DNA of 28,533 nucleotides from Mycoplasma sp. CAG:472 (GCA_000437315.1 FR899387.1:1-28533); one strand, 5' to 3'. Shown: positions 1 to 7,137, counted from the first letter of the stretch. Notes: generated from the letters alone by a model not told the origin. Numbers and translations: made by a program.

Positions 1-77
1 TTATTTAAATAATTATTAACATTGTTATAGAAAGGTAAATATATTTTTTCATATTCTTTATCAGTTATATCAGACAT
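1..77 (-). CDS. 5' part of an unrecognised gene, running off the window
   Basis: An ATG at 77-75 follows a good ribosome binding site (AAAGGAGT, about 85-92). The frame stays open for 25 codons to the window edge. The visible N-terminus begins MSDITDKEYEKIYL and is polar and rich in Asn, Tyr and Lys, with no signal peptide or membrane segment. Its start overlaps the end of tnpV by 8 nt, which suggests translational coupling and membership of the same mobile element. I do not recognise the family from this short piece. Confidence 0.5.
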   Translation of the reverse strand, partial: MSDITDKEYEKIYLPFYNNVNNYLN

Positions 78-420
78 AGATATACTCCTTTAAAATTATT
101 TCTTCTGCTATATCTTTTATATTATTCATTTTACCTATCCATAACATTTGATTACTACTTTTTAATTCTTCAGTAATATTTTCTTTTTCAGTGAGTTCTT
201 TGATTAACTTCTGCACCTTCTCCATAACAGTAGTATCAATATTATGGAGATATTCATTTAATTTATCATTAACAAGTAAATCAAAATATAATCCTAACTT
301 TTCTTTCTTAATATAATTTAATCTTAATAATCCATATTTTCCTATATTATATTGCTTTTTATTTTCTAATATTAAATCTGGCAATAAATAATCACCGTTC
401 TTAGTGTAACTAATATTCAT
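70..420 (-). CDS. tnpV: TnpV family transposon-encoded protein
   Basis: This 116-residue soluble protein has the TnpV layout: an N-terminal YTKNGDYLLPDL segment, then IGKYGLLRLNYIK, a charged helical middle, and the C-terminal WIGKMNNIKDIAEEIILKE block. It matches my recollection of TnpV proteins from clostridial elements along its full length. TnpV accompanies large serine recombinase transposons; its biochemical role is not established. A GGAG-containing ribosome binding site precedes the ATG. It lies just beyond the point where an amidase gene is broken, and the next gene overlaps its stop codon. Family assignment is by recall of conserved motifs. Confidence 0.75.
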   Translation of the reverse strand: MNISYTKNGDYLLPDLILENKKQYNIGKYGLLRLNYIKKEKLGLYFDLLVNDKLNEYLHNIDTTVMEKVQKLIKELTEKENITEELKSSNQMLWIGKMNNIKDIAEEIILKEYIYV

Positions 421-462
421 AACAGTTCTCCATTTCTTTCTATATTTATTTAGCTTTAATTG

Positions 463-753
463 TTATACATTCGTTACACTTTGACTATCGCCACCTCCTG
501 CATTTAAGTGATTAGATAAAACAATAACATCATTACCTTTACCAAAGAAACTTTGTGCCTTTTTAGGTCTTGTACTTTGATCTAATAGTTCATCTGAAGT
601 TCTCGTCATTGCATTTTCTATTCCTAATTCATCTAAACGTTTTTTAATATAATTACTTATTTTTAATGTATATTCTTTTTCTAAAATTCCATTTCCTGAA
701 GAACCACCATCAACACCACCATGTCCACTGTCAATTACCACCTTTTTAGCCAT
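463..753 (-). pseudogene. Truncated N-acetylmuramoyl-L-alanine amidase (Amidase_3), N-terminal part
   Basis: The product begins MAKKVVIDSGHGGVDGGSS and keeps the first half of an Amidase_3 zinc hydrolase: the HGG zinc ligand, the EKEYTLKIS glutamate helix and the second zinc histidine in VLSNHLNAGGGD. After that Asp the family resemblance ends; seven unrelated residues (SQSVTNV) and a stop follow. The C-terminal half with the catalytic Glu of the ECGFL/EYGFL type is missing, so the enzyme should be inactive. I chose the ATG at 753 because AGGATG lies about 8 nt upstream; a GTG at 762 is also in frame. The break coincides with the start of the tnpV element, so insertion is the likely cause. 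Confidence 0.75.
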
Positions 754-835
754 ATTTATCACATCCTATAGTAATTTATGCAAAATAAAAAAAAAGGACT
801 ATCAGAGTGTTGTTAAATTATTTATAAATTTAAAC

Positions 836-859
836 AAAAAAATGATGCAATGCACCATT
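836..859 (-). terminator. Rho-independent terminator after the LysM gene
   Basis: A near-perfect hairpin (AATGGTGCA paired with TGCATCATT, one mismatch) overlaps the LysM stop codon. On the minus strand it is followed by TTTTTGTTT. It separates the LysM gene from the truncated amidase. Confidence 0.7.
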
Positions 860-1310
860 ATTTTCTTTGTGAAACCAATATTTGTCCTGGTAATAAATAA
901 ATTGTTTCGTTTTCCTTAACTACTTCCTGAATATTCTTTTTAAAAATATCACTTACACTATTTAGTGTATCTCCCTCAGCTGTAACATAATAACTATAAC
1001 CAGATACTGGAAGCATAATTACTTGATTTGGATAAATATAATCATCTAAATTTAAACCATTAATTGCCGCTAAAAGATTTGGATTTATATTATACTTTCT
1101 ACTTATACCATAAAGTGAATCCCCTTTATTAATCGTATAAGTATCAAAGTATTTTTCTTTATTTTTAGGAACTATTAAATCCATACCCTCACGTAGAGTT
1201 TCATCATAACTTAAATTATTTAAATCTACTAAAAACTCTTTATTTGTACGAAACATTTTAGCAATATCTTCAATACTATCATTTGATTTAACACGATATT
1301 TTTCAAACAT
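858..1310 (-). CDS. LysM-domain protein with three LysM repeats
   Basis: The 150 residues are almost entirely three tandem LysM modules at about 5-49 (YRVKSNDSIEDIAKMF), 56-102 (YTINKGDSLYGISRKY) and 106-148 (YYVTAEGDTLNSVSDIF). LysM modules bind N-acetylglucosamine polymers such as peptidoglycan or spore cortex. There is no signal peptide, membrane helix or catalytic domain, so it either works inside the cell, for example on the forespore surface like SafA-type coat proteins, or is released without a classical signal. AGGGGTTG precedes the ATG. Its neighbour is a now broken amidase, which suggests a former wall-hydrolase pairing. The domains are certain; the site of action is inference. Confidence 0.85.
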   Translation of the reverse strand: MFEKYRVKSNDSIEDIAKMFRTNKEFLVDLNNLSYDETLREGMDLIVPKNKEKYFDTYTINKGDSLYGISRKYNINPNLLAAINGLNLDDYIYPNQVIMLPVSGYSYYVTAEGDTLNSVSDIFKKNIQEVVKENETIYLLPGQILVSQRK

Positions 1311-1353
1311 TTTATCAACCCCTATAGTAAAATATGTTTTATTTTAAAAAGTG

Positions 1354-2394
1354 TTATTTAAAAATATAAATATAGCCGTTATTAAATTTCCATTCACTAT
1401 AGGTCATTAATTTAATAATTTTATCTTTATTTACATAATAAAGTGTATCATCACTTATAAAGTAACATTCGTTATCATTTGAAAAAATTATATTTGATAC
1501 CTTTAAAGAAGTAACATTTATCTTATTAATTGGTGTAACGTAGATAAGTTTATTATCATTTAATTCATAATAAAAATCTATTTCTTTTTTAAATGAAACA
1601 TTACCTTTATTAAGTTTATTAACACTTATTTTTTCAAATTTATTATTACTTAAAATTTCATATCTATTTTTATAAATAGTATTTTTTAAAGGATTAATTT
1701 TATATTCTATTTTAGTTTGCATATCATATAGGTAAATATATTTTTTATATGTACCTAAAAAATAACTATTAAAATAAACTTCTTTATCTAATTGTGTCTC
1801 TTTTACTTTATTATTCTTTGTATTTATTAGATAAAACTTATTAAATTTATACTTACTATTATAATCCGCTATTAAAAGATAATCTTTAAAATTAGTACAT
1901 AAATCTATATTATAAATATCATTATCAAATAGTTTAATTTTCTTTTTAGTTTTTGTATTAATGTTGATAAATTGTGAATAATTCCATATATAAAAGTTAG
2001 CATTTATATTATATACATCAATATTATCAAATGTATATTTCTTTTTATCCTCAGGAATAGTAATATAATATGATGTATAATAGTTATCATTCTCTTTATT
2101 AATATAAAAGTTTTGTAAATTATTATTTGTTACATTAATTATATTATCTTTTTGTTCAATATTTTTAATCTGTTTATGATTTTGATAATATTTACCACTA
2201 ACAGAATATAAATACTCTACATTATCTTTTTTAATTTTAAATATATATAGTTTTTTCTTATTATTAAATGTTTGAATAATATTATAACCTTTTACAGTAT
2301 ATTTAAGTTCATAACTTTTTGGAATAAAATAAAAAATTGTAAAAGAAAGAAAAATTAATAAAAAAGAAAAAATTAGTAATCTTAACTTTTTCAT
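1354..2394 (-). CDS. Unrecognised membrane-anchored extracytoplasmic protein
   Basis: The 346-residue product starts with Lys-Lys followed by one hydrophobic segment (about 4-25). The remainder is polar and very rich in Asn, Lys, Tyr and Ile, with many short alternating strand-like stretches such as YLYSVSGKYY and FYLINTKNN. This suggests an anchored protein facing outside with a repetitive beta structure, possibly propeller-like, but I see no repeat clear enough to name a family. It overlaps the upstream PH-domain gene by 4 nt, so the two are probably translated together. No catalytic motif was found. Its composition matches the AT-rich surroundings and does not suggest recent transfer. Confidence 0.6.
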   Translation of the reverse strand: MKKLRLLIFSFLLIFLSFTIFYFIPKSYELKYTVKGYNIIQTFNNKKKLYIFKIKKDNVEYLYSVSGKYYQNHKQIKNIEQKDNIINVTNNNLQNFYINKENDNYYTSYYITIPEDKKKYTFDNIDVYNINANFYIWNYSQFININTKTKKKIKLFDNDIYNIDLCTNFKDYLLIADYNSKYKFNKFYLINTKNNKVKETQLDKEVYFNSYFLGTYKKYIYLYDMQTKIEYKINPLKNTIYKNRYEILSNNKFEKISVNKLNKGNVSFKKEIDFYYELNDNKLIYVTPINKINVTSLKVSNIIFSNDNECYFISDDTLYYVNKDKIIKLMTYSEWKFNNGYIYIFK

Positions 2395-2828
2395 ACAATT
2401 CTATCTTTATATTTTAGTTTTTCTTTCATCATAAACTGAGATATATTTGTTTCAATATCATCTAAAGAACTTTTAGATAAATTAGATATTGTTACAACCT
2501 CTTTTACTGTATCAATAGTTATTTTTCCAAAAAGTAAACCTTTATATATTCGCATGTCATTATATAAATCTGGAGTAATTTGTGTATATATGCTTCCAAA
2601 AACCACTCTTTTTTGCCCTATTAAAAGTCTTTTGTTAGTTAAAACTATTACGCATGAAGTGAATAAATCATACCATTTTTCATTTTTTTGACCGCAAAAA
2701 GCGTATAAAACATATTCATCAGGATTAATATATCCTTCGATTACTTCACAATGCTTTTTTAATCTCCAGGCAACTGTACCGGGAAACTTATTTTTAAATT
2801 CTAATACTTTTTCATAAACATTATTCAT
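2391..2828 (-). CDS. Bacterial PH-domain protein
   Basis: The 145-residue cytoplasmic protein resembles YokE/bPH-type pleckstrin-homology-like proteins: an N-terminal helix, then INPDEYVLYAFCGQKN, the VIVLTNKRLLIGQKR strand pair typical of this fold, and the IDTVKEVVTISNL continuation. The function of these domains in bacteria is mostly unknown, though many sit near membrane proteins. It is 1 nt from the RDD membrane gene upstream and overlaps the downstream anchored protein by 4 nt, so the three probably form one operon. The fold assignment rests on the 'LTNKRLL' signature; the biological role is unknown. Confidence 0.65.
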   Translation of the reverse strand: MNNVYEKVLEFKNKFPGTVAWRLKKHCEVIEGYINPDEYVLYAFCGQKNEKWYDLFTSCVIVLTNKRLLIGQKRVVFGSIYTQITPDLYNDMRIYKGLLFGKITIDTVKEVVTISNLSKSSLDDIETNISQFMMKEKLKYKDRIV

Positions 2829-2829
2829 T

Positions 2830-3459
2830 TTAAACTCCTTTTATTAATTCAACTTTAGTGTGAGATAATTTTTCGTGAATTGAAACATCCTTATTAATCA
2901 TAAATAATATATCAATATACGAATAGATTGTTGCAATTATAGAAATAATTAAATTACTATAAAAATAAATTTTTCCCTTAAATAATATAACACAAAGTAA
3001 TGTTAATATATTTGATAATGTTGTATATAAAATTATATTTGTAAATATAGGATAGAATAATACTCTTATAAGAAGTGACCCAAAAGTTAGTTTTCCTTTA
3101 TCACTAGAAATTTTAATTTTACATATTTTTTTACCAATTGTTTGTCCATCAAATAGTAAAGGAAATAAAGTAAAATACAAAATTGTAACAACTATTTCAA
3201 TTATAGAATAACTTATTGAATAATAAGATAAATCATGCATAATATCTAAATATTCTGGTGATTTTAATGTATCATAATCTATTGTTGTGTTTTCAGAAAA
3301 ATTTTCTTCATAAAACTCAGTATATTTTTCATATGCTTTATCATATTTCTTTTTATATGGATTTAATACATTTATTTGACTTAATAATGTAACAAGTATT
3401 AATACAATAAATATATCAATTACATAAGCACATATTCTTTTTATTTTAATATCTTTCAT
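2830..3459 (-). CDS. RDD family integral membrane protein
   Basis: The 209-residue protein shows the RDD layout. The first helix carries the Arg and Asp (RICAYVIDIFIVLILV), a later helix leads into the conserved GQTIGKKICKIKI motif, then LLIRVLF, and the C-terminus has IHEKLSHTKVELI in place of the usual LHDxxxxT. Between the first two helices is a polar loop of about 60 residues containing many Tyr and Glu, longer than in minimal RDD proteins. Some RDD proteins have been linked to ion exchange, but most are uncharacterised. The start follows GGAGGTAG closely. It begins a three-gene unit with the PH-domain and anchored proteins. Confidence 0.8.
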   Translation of the reverse strand: MKDIKIKRICAYVIDIFIVLILVTLLSQINVLNPYKKKYDKAYEKYTEFYEENFSENTTIDYDTLKSPEYLDIMHDLSYYSISYSIIEIVVTILYFTLFPLLFDGQTIGKKICKIKISSDKGKLTFGSLLIRVLFYPIFTNIILYTTLSNILTLLCVILFKGKIYFYSNLIISIIATIYSYIDILFMINKDVSIHEKLSHTKVELIKGV

Positions 3460-3473
3460 TCTACCTCCATAAA

Positions 3474-3500
3474 TAAGAAAAGAAACTATTACTAGTTTCT
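3474..3500 (-). terminator. Terminator after htrA
   Basis: A perfect 8-bp stem (AGAAACTA with TAGTTTCT, 4-nt loop) overlaps the htrA stop codon. It is followed on the minus strand by a T-rich run (TTTCTTATTT). It separates htrA from the RDD unit. Confidence 0.65.
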
Positions 3501-4596
3501 AATAAGTTTTTGAATTAGATCCTAAAGTAACAGTGGTTTTAAGAGTTTTACCTTTTCTAATATAAGTGATTTCAACTTTATCACCTACACCATAATTATA
3601 CAAATAATATCTTAAATATGCAACACTTGTTACTTCATCATCATTAATCTTTATTATAATATCATCACTTGCTAGTCCTGCTTTAGCCGCTGGAGACCCT
3701 TTTTCTGTAGAAACAATAATTACACCCTTTGTGATTTTATATTCTTTTAAAAGTGATGAATATTCAGGGTAATAATAAGCATCCATAACATTAACCATTG
3801 ACACACCTAAATAAGGTTGTGTTATCTTTTCTTTATTTTCAAGTTTTTCAGCGTAACTTAATGCTACCTCGATTGGAATAGCAAAGCCCATACCTTCAAC
3901 AGATTCAGCAACTAATTTTAATGAAGTAATTCCAACAACTTGCCCATTTGCATTACAAAGTGGTCCACCACTATTACCTGAGTTAATCGCAGCATCTGTT
4001 TGTAATACTTTCATAACATAATCTCCATTATTATTAAGTTTTACTTCAACCATTCTATCTTTTCCTGAAATAATGCCTCTTGTAACAGTCCAAGAATAAA
4101 TACTATCAAGTGGAGCACCTACAGCAAAAGATGTATCACCAACTCTTAGGTTATCGCTTTTACCAATTTCAGCTACAGAAATAATATCTGATTTTTTTAC
4201 TTTTAAAACAGCAATATCAGATAAAGCATCTGCACCAATTATTTCTGTATTAATTACATTACCATTAGTAAAAGTTACATTAACAGAGTTACCACCTTCG
4301 ATAACATGATTATTTGTTAAAATATAGGCATCATTATTATTTACTTTATAAACAAATCCAGTTCCACTTGAAATCATTTTTTCATCTGCATAGGTTGCCA
4401 CAACAACAACTGCATCATACACTTTTTCTACTGCCTCCGCAATTCCATTATCGGTTATTGTTACATTTTTTTCAACTTTAGTTAAATTTGTATGAAGTAT
4501 GGCAGGATATTTATAAATAACCCCATACATAAGTAAACAACCTAGGAAAAACACTACTATATATACTATTTTATTATCTTTTTCTTTTCTTATCAT
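3499..4596 (-). CDS. htrA: HtrA/DegP-type membrane-anchored serine protease
   Basis: The 365-residue protein has a short cytoplasmic N-terminus, one membrane helix (about 10-30), a trypsin-like domain and one C-terminal PDZ domain (about 255-360). The catalytic triad is visible: His97 in LTNNHVIEGG, Asp127 in SDIAVLKV and Ser209 in INSGNSGGPL. The PDZ domain contains YLGVSM and GSPAAKAGLASDDIIIKIN. Such proteases degrade or refold misfolded exported proteins at the outer face of the membrane. The ATG sits 2 nt after the stop of the Abi_2 gene, with its ribosome binding site (GGATGG) inside that gene, so htrA is probably cotranscribed with it. Length is typical of Gram-positive HtrA. Confidence 0.93.
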   Translation of the reverse strand: MIRKEKDNKIVYIVVFFLGCLLMYGVIYKYPAILHTNLTKVEKNVTITDNGIAEAVEKVYDAVVVVATYADEKMISSGTGFVYKVNNNDAYILTNNHVIEGGNSVNVTFTNGNVINTEIIGADALSDIAVLKVKKSDIISVAEIGKSDNLRVGDTSFAVGAPLDSIYSWTVTRGIISGKDRMVEVKLNNNGDYVMKVLQTDAAINSGNSGGPLCNANGQVVGITSLKLVAESVEGMGFAIPIEVALSYAEKLENKEKITQPYLGVSMVNVMDAYYYPEYSSLLKEYKITKGVIIVSTEKGSPAAKAGLASDDIIIKINDDEVTSVAYLRYYLYNYGVGDKVEITYIRKGKTLKTTVTLGSNSKTY

Positions 4597-4598
4597 AA

Positions 4599-5528
4599 TT
4601 AATCCATCCTCTCAATCTCTCTATAATTTATTGGAAAACCCATTGCATCTAAAACCTTATCAATATCAATTGAATGAAGTTTTCCAGATAATATATCTAG
4701 TTCATAATCAATTTCTTTTATAAATAAATTAAAATCATCAGCATTTAAAATTCTTTTTAAAATAATAATTAAGGCAAATAAATCGTTTTTACCATATATA
4801 TATTCCCCATCCATTTTAGGAATATTTAAAAGCTTATGATATATTGTATTATTAATAACAATTTGTGTTTTATTATTATAACAAATATCTTCATGTGCGC
4901 ATAAATTTCTATAATTAGCAAGTATTGGTAAATAACTTTGGAAACTATCTATATCTATGTTAAATATATCCGCAATTTCTCTTTTATCTTCATTTTGAAG
5001 CACAGTATAAAGTTCTCCGACTATTCCAAATGATAATACTTTTACAACAACCCAAAGAGGTATATAGCCATAATTATCAATGAAATGACTAGTTGCGGAA
5101 TGCTGTTTACCATTTATACTAATTTGTCTTTTCATTTTATGTATTAAATCGTTTATTTGTCTAGTTTTAGTATAATCATGAACAAAGTTATTTTTATTCA
5201 AATAATTTTTTTCTTTATAACCATGGTTTTTACTCATAACATAAGCCATTATACTTTTTAAGTTATTTTCAAAAACTAGAATATTCTTAAATAATATATT
5301 TCTAAGTTGTCTATCAAAAATAAACATTGCATATAGCTCCTCAAAAGTGGTACCCTTATTAAATTTACGATCAGTATAAGACTTAACAAATAAAAATCTA
5401 TACCCTGTTACAAAAAAATAATTTTCTCTAAGAAGTATTGATTTAGCCTTCTCAATATCATTTATAGTAAGACCTTTATCAATTAAAATATTTATCTGTT
5501 CATCTAATGTTTTAAATGTTTTCTCCAC
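4599..5528 (-). CDS. Abi_2 family (AbiD/AbiF-like) abortive-infection protein with HEPN motif
   Basis: The 309-residue protein matches the Abi_2 family: the N-terminal LDEQINILIDKGLTI segment, the YFFVTGYRFLF block, the FDRQLRNILFKNILVFENNLKS helix, and a C-terminal NYRNLCAHEDICY segment. The latter contains Arg207-x4-His212, the HEPN ribonuclease signature. Lactococcal AbiD and AbiF, of the same family, stop phage growth by killing or arresting the infected cell. Translation starts at GTG with AGGTGA upstream. A second HEPN-like motif is not obvious. It lies directly upstream of htrA and near a DUF3800 gene, but no antitoxin gene is adjacent. The family is well supported; a defence role here is inference. 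Confidence 0.85.
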   Translation of the reverse strand: MEKTFKTLDEQINILIDKGLTINDIEKAKSILLRENYFFVTGYRFLFVKSYTDRKFNKGTTFEELYAMFIFDRQLRNILFKNILVFENNLKSIMAYVMSKNHGYKEKNYLNKNNFVHDYTKTRQINDLIHKMKRQISINGKQHSATSHFIDNYGYIPLWVVVKVLSFGIVGELYTVLQNEDKREIADIFNIDIDSFQSYLPILANYRNLCAHEDICYNNKTQIVINNTIYHKLLNIPKMDGEYIYGKNDLFALIIILKRILNADDFNLFIKEIDYELDILSGKLHSIDIDKVLDAMGFPINYREIERMD

Positions 5529-5554
5529 TATATCACCTTTTTACTATATAATTA

Positions 5555-5563
5555 ATTATATCA
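5555..5563 (-). promoter_or_regulatory. Extended -10 promoter for the Abi_2-htrA unit
   Basis: The minus strand reads TGATATAAT, a perfect -10 with the TGn extension, about 27 nt upstream of the GTG start. The -35 at 17 bp spacing (ATGGTA) is weak, which fits an extended -10 promoter. Confidence 0.6.
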
Positions 5564-5601
5564 CATAATAGTATTTTTACCATCTATTTTAGAAAAATAA
5601 A

Positions 5602-6252
5602 TTATGAAAAATATTTAATTACTCCATTAGAAATTAAATTTGCTACTTTTTTTTGATATTCATTTGTAATAAGTTTTTGTCTATCTTCATAATTTGATAA
5701 AAATCCACATTCAATTAATAAACCATTTACTTTTAATCTTGAATACATATATGTGTCTTTTGGAATAGTTTTAATTTTACGATTACTATTTAAACCCTTA
5801 TTTAAAACATCTTGCATAATGTTTGCAAAATAAATATTTTTTCCATTATAAAACACCTGTGGCCCATAGTATTTAAAGTCACTTAAATAATTTAAATGAA
5901 TACTTAAATAAATATCTGCATTAGAATTATTTATTAAATTAATTCTATTATCAAAATCACTTTTCTTACGATATATAGCATTTGGAGTTGATAAGTCATA
6001 ATCACCATCCCTTGTCATATAAACAATAGCACCATTACTTTCAAGTTTTTCTTTTAAATAAAGGCTTATATTTAAATTAATATCTTTTTCATATATATTT
6101 TCGTATGAAGTACCAGGATCTAAATAGCCATGACCAGGGTCAATTACGATAATTCTTCCCACTAAAAAAAGGTTATCTTTACCAAAAACCGAAGATAAAA
6201 GAAAAATAGATATTATAAAAATCATTAATGAGTAATGAATATATTTTTTCAT
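5602..6252 (-). CDS. cwlD: CwlD-like N-acetylmuramoyl-L-alanine amidase
   Basis: This 216-residue Amidase_3 enzyme has an N-terminal hydrophobic segment (about 7-24) as signal or anchor. Zinc ligands are visible as His41 (IDPGHG), Glu55 (EKDINLNIS) and His119 (SIHLN), and the catalytic Glu181 is in LLIECGFLSN. The family removes the peptide stem from muramic acid; CwlD does this to form muramic-delta-lactam in spore cortex. The size, single domain and N-terminal helix fit CwlD, and gerQ elsewhere in the window supports a sporulation role, but a vegetative wall amidase is possible. No Shine-Dalgarno sequence precedes the ATG; the promoter -10 is only 5 nt away, so the message may be leaderless. 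Confidence 0.85.
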   Translation of the reverse strand: MKKYIHYSLMIFIISIFLLSSVFGKDNLFLVGRIIVIDPGHGYLDPGTSYENIYEKDINLNISLYLKEKLESNGAIVYMTRDGDYDLSTPNAIYRKKSDFDNRINLINNSNADIYLSIHLNYLSDFKYYGPQVFYNGKNIYFANIMQDVLNKGLNSNRKIKTIPKDTYMYSRLKVNGLLIECGFLSNYEDRQKLITNEYQKKVANLISNGVIKYFS

Positions 6253-6257
6253 ATAAA

Positions 6258-6263
6258 ATTATA
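6258..6263 (-). promoter_or_regulatory. -10 element immediately before cwlD (possible leaderless transcript)
   Basis: TATAAT on the minus strand ends 5 nt before the cwlD ATG, so transcription would start at or within a base or two of the start codon. The -35 region is weak. There is no purine-rich ribosome binding site in the gap. Confidence 0.45.
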
Positions 6264-6334
6264 TGTTTTATTCATTATTTTAAACTAGAAAATTTAAAAT
6301 TTTCAAAAAAAGTATAATATTATATTAATTCCAC

Positions 6335-6400
6335 AAAAAATGCCTAAGGTGCAACGTACTTACTATACGCTTAGCATTGAGCTGCGTGCCCTAGGTCTTA
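6335..6400 (-). ncRNA. Candidate structured RNA downstream of the DUF3800 gene
   Basis: About 57 nt (6341-6397) are roughly 51% G+C, while the flanks are strongly A+T rich. On the minus strand the outer arms CCUAGGG (6395-6389) and CCUUAGG (6349-6343) pair, with one G-U pair, and a short inner helix (CA-CG with CG-UG) continues the stem past small bulges. Inside lie two short hairpins, one with a loop containing AAUGC. That loop can also pair with the GCAUU at the 3' end, giving a possible pseudoknot. Six T residues follow the stem, so the RNA would end here on the minus strand. Structured RNA motifs near DUF3800 genes have been described by comparative genomics; membership of one of those classes is my inference. 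Confidence 0.6.
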
Positions 6401-6431
6401 AAGATATATTACCATAACATTATTTTTTATG

Positions 6432-7118
6432 TCAATCATCAATTTTCTTAATTCTTCCAAATACTTTTCTTCCTGGGAATAAACTTACTCTATATTTACT
6501 TTTATTTAAACCTTTAATAACCTTAGAAACTCTTTTAAAGTTTGCATAATAATTATAAAAAGTATTAACTATTAAATCAGCAAGTTGAATACCAAAGTTA
6601 GTTTTAGAGTCATAATAAGAAACATTAAAAATATAATTGTTTAAGCAAAATTCTGTATTTAAATAATTCTCTAAATTTTTTAAGTCACCTACTCTTACAT
6701 TACGATTATCACAAAGAAGTTTAATTTCAATTTGCTCATCAGTATAGTTTTTAAGAAGTGGAAAAATAATATCTGAAAATATTAATTTTACAGCATAATT
6801 ATAAAATATATTTGAATCTACAATACCTTTTTGCATTTTTTCTTTATCAAATACCTTAGAAAATCCATAAAAACCTGGAATATTTTCCATACTTGAAAAA
6901 ATAAGTTGTTTTTCTTTTGTTAAATAGTCATAAGATTTTATTTCTTTATCTATTTTAATCTTTCTTTCGTCTTTTACAAGCTTATTAATCTTTTTATATA
7001 ATGATGTTATTTTAAGTCTATATTTTTCAAAAGTAAAATATCCACCAACAGCAAAATACTTTGTATTACTATTTTTATGAATTGAACCACTTTCATCTAA
7101 ATATACGTATAATCTCAT
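6432..7118 (-). CDS. DUF3800 domain protein (RNase H-like fold)
   Basis: The 228-residue protein has the DUF3800 hallmarks: the N-terminal YVYLDESGS strand (Asp8-Glu9-Ser10-Gly11), an acidic LLCDNRN strand (Asp137), Asp170 in SYYDSKTN, and the C-terminal GIQLADLIVNTFY helix (Gln178, Asp181). Together these acidic residues fit an RNase H-like metal centre, so nuclease activity is plausible but unproven. I chose the ATG at 7118 because AGAGGTGA lies 6-7 nt upstream; an in-frame TTG 18 nt earlier lacks that. Its own promoter is visible, and a compact RNA-like element follows its stop. DUF3800 genes often occur on mobile or defence-related DNA; nothing here proves that role. Confidence 0.85.
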   Translation of the reverse strand: MRLYVYLDESGSIHKNSNTKYFAVGGYFTFEKYRLKITSLYKKINKLVKDERKIKIDKEIKSYDYLTKEKQLIFSSMENIPGFYGFSKVFDKEKMQKGIVDSNIFYNYAVKLIFSDIIFPLLKNYTDEQIEIKLLCDNRNVRVGDLKNLENYLNTEFCLNNYIFNVSYYDSKTNFGIQLADLIVNTFYNYYANFKRVSKVIKGLNKSKYRVSLFPGRKVFGRIKKIDD

Positions 7119-7137
7119 GATGTCACCTCTACACAAG

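Larger units (their letters stand above)
1..489 (-). mobile_element. End of a tnpV-carrying transposable element (partial)
   Basis: Visible here are a tnpV gene, the first codons of a second gene, and a sudden loss of amidase homology at about 488-489. TnpV proteins are known from Tn4451-type transposons and related elements mobilised by large serine recombinases, which cross over at a GA dinucleotide. The amidase reading frame stays family-like up to a GGC-GAT (Gly-Asp) codon pair and then becomes unrelated, so the GA inside GAT is a plausible junction. The recombinase and the other end would lie left of the window. The element identity is inferred; only tnpV and the truncation are seen. Confidence 0.5.

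Noticed and set aside
463..1310. Amidase and LysM genes as one frameshifted amidase-LysM gene
   Set aside because: The LysM gene lies upstream, has its own stop and terminator, and the amidase has its own ribosome binding site. A fused enzyme would normally have the amidase first.
6335..6430. The GC-rich element as a plus-strand riboswitch or T-box
   Set aside because: No aptamer core that I know is present, no gene follows on the plus strand, and the T-run lies on the minus-strand side of the stem.
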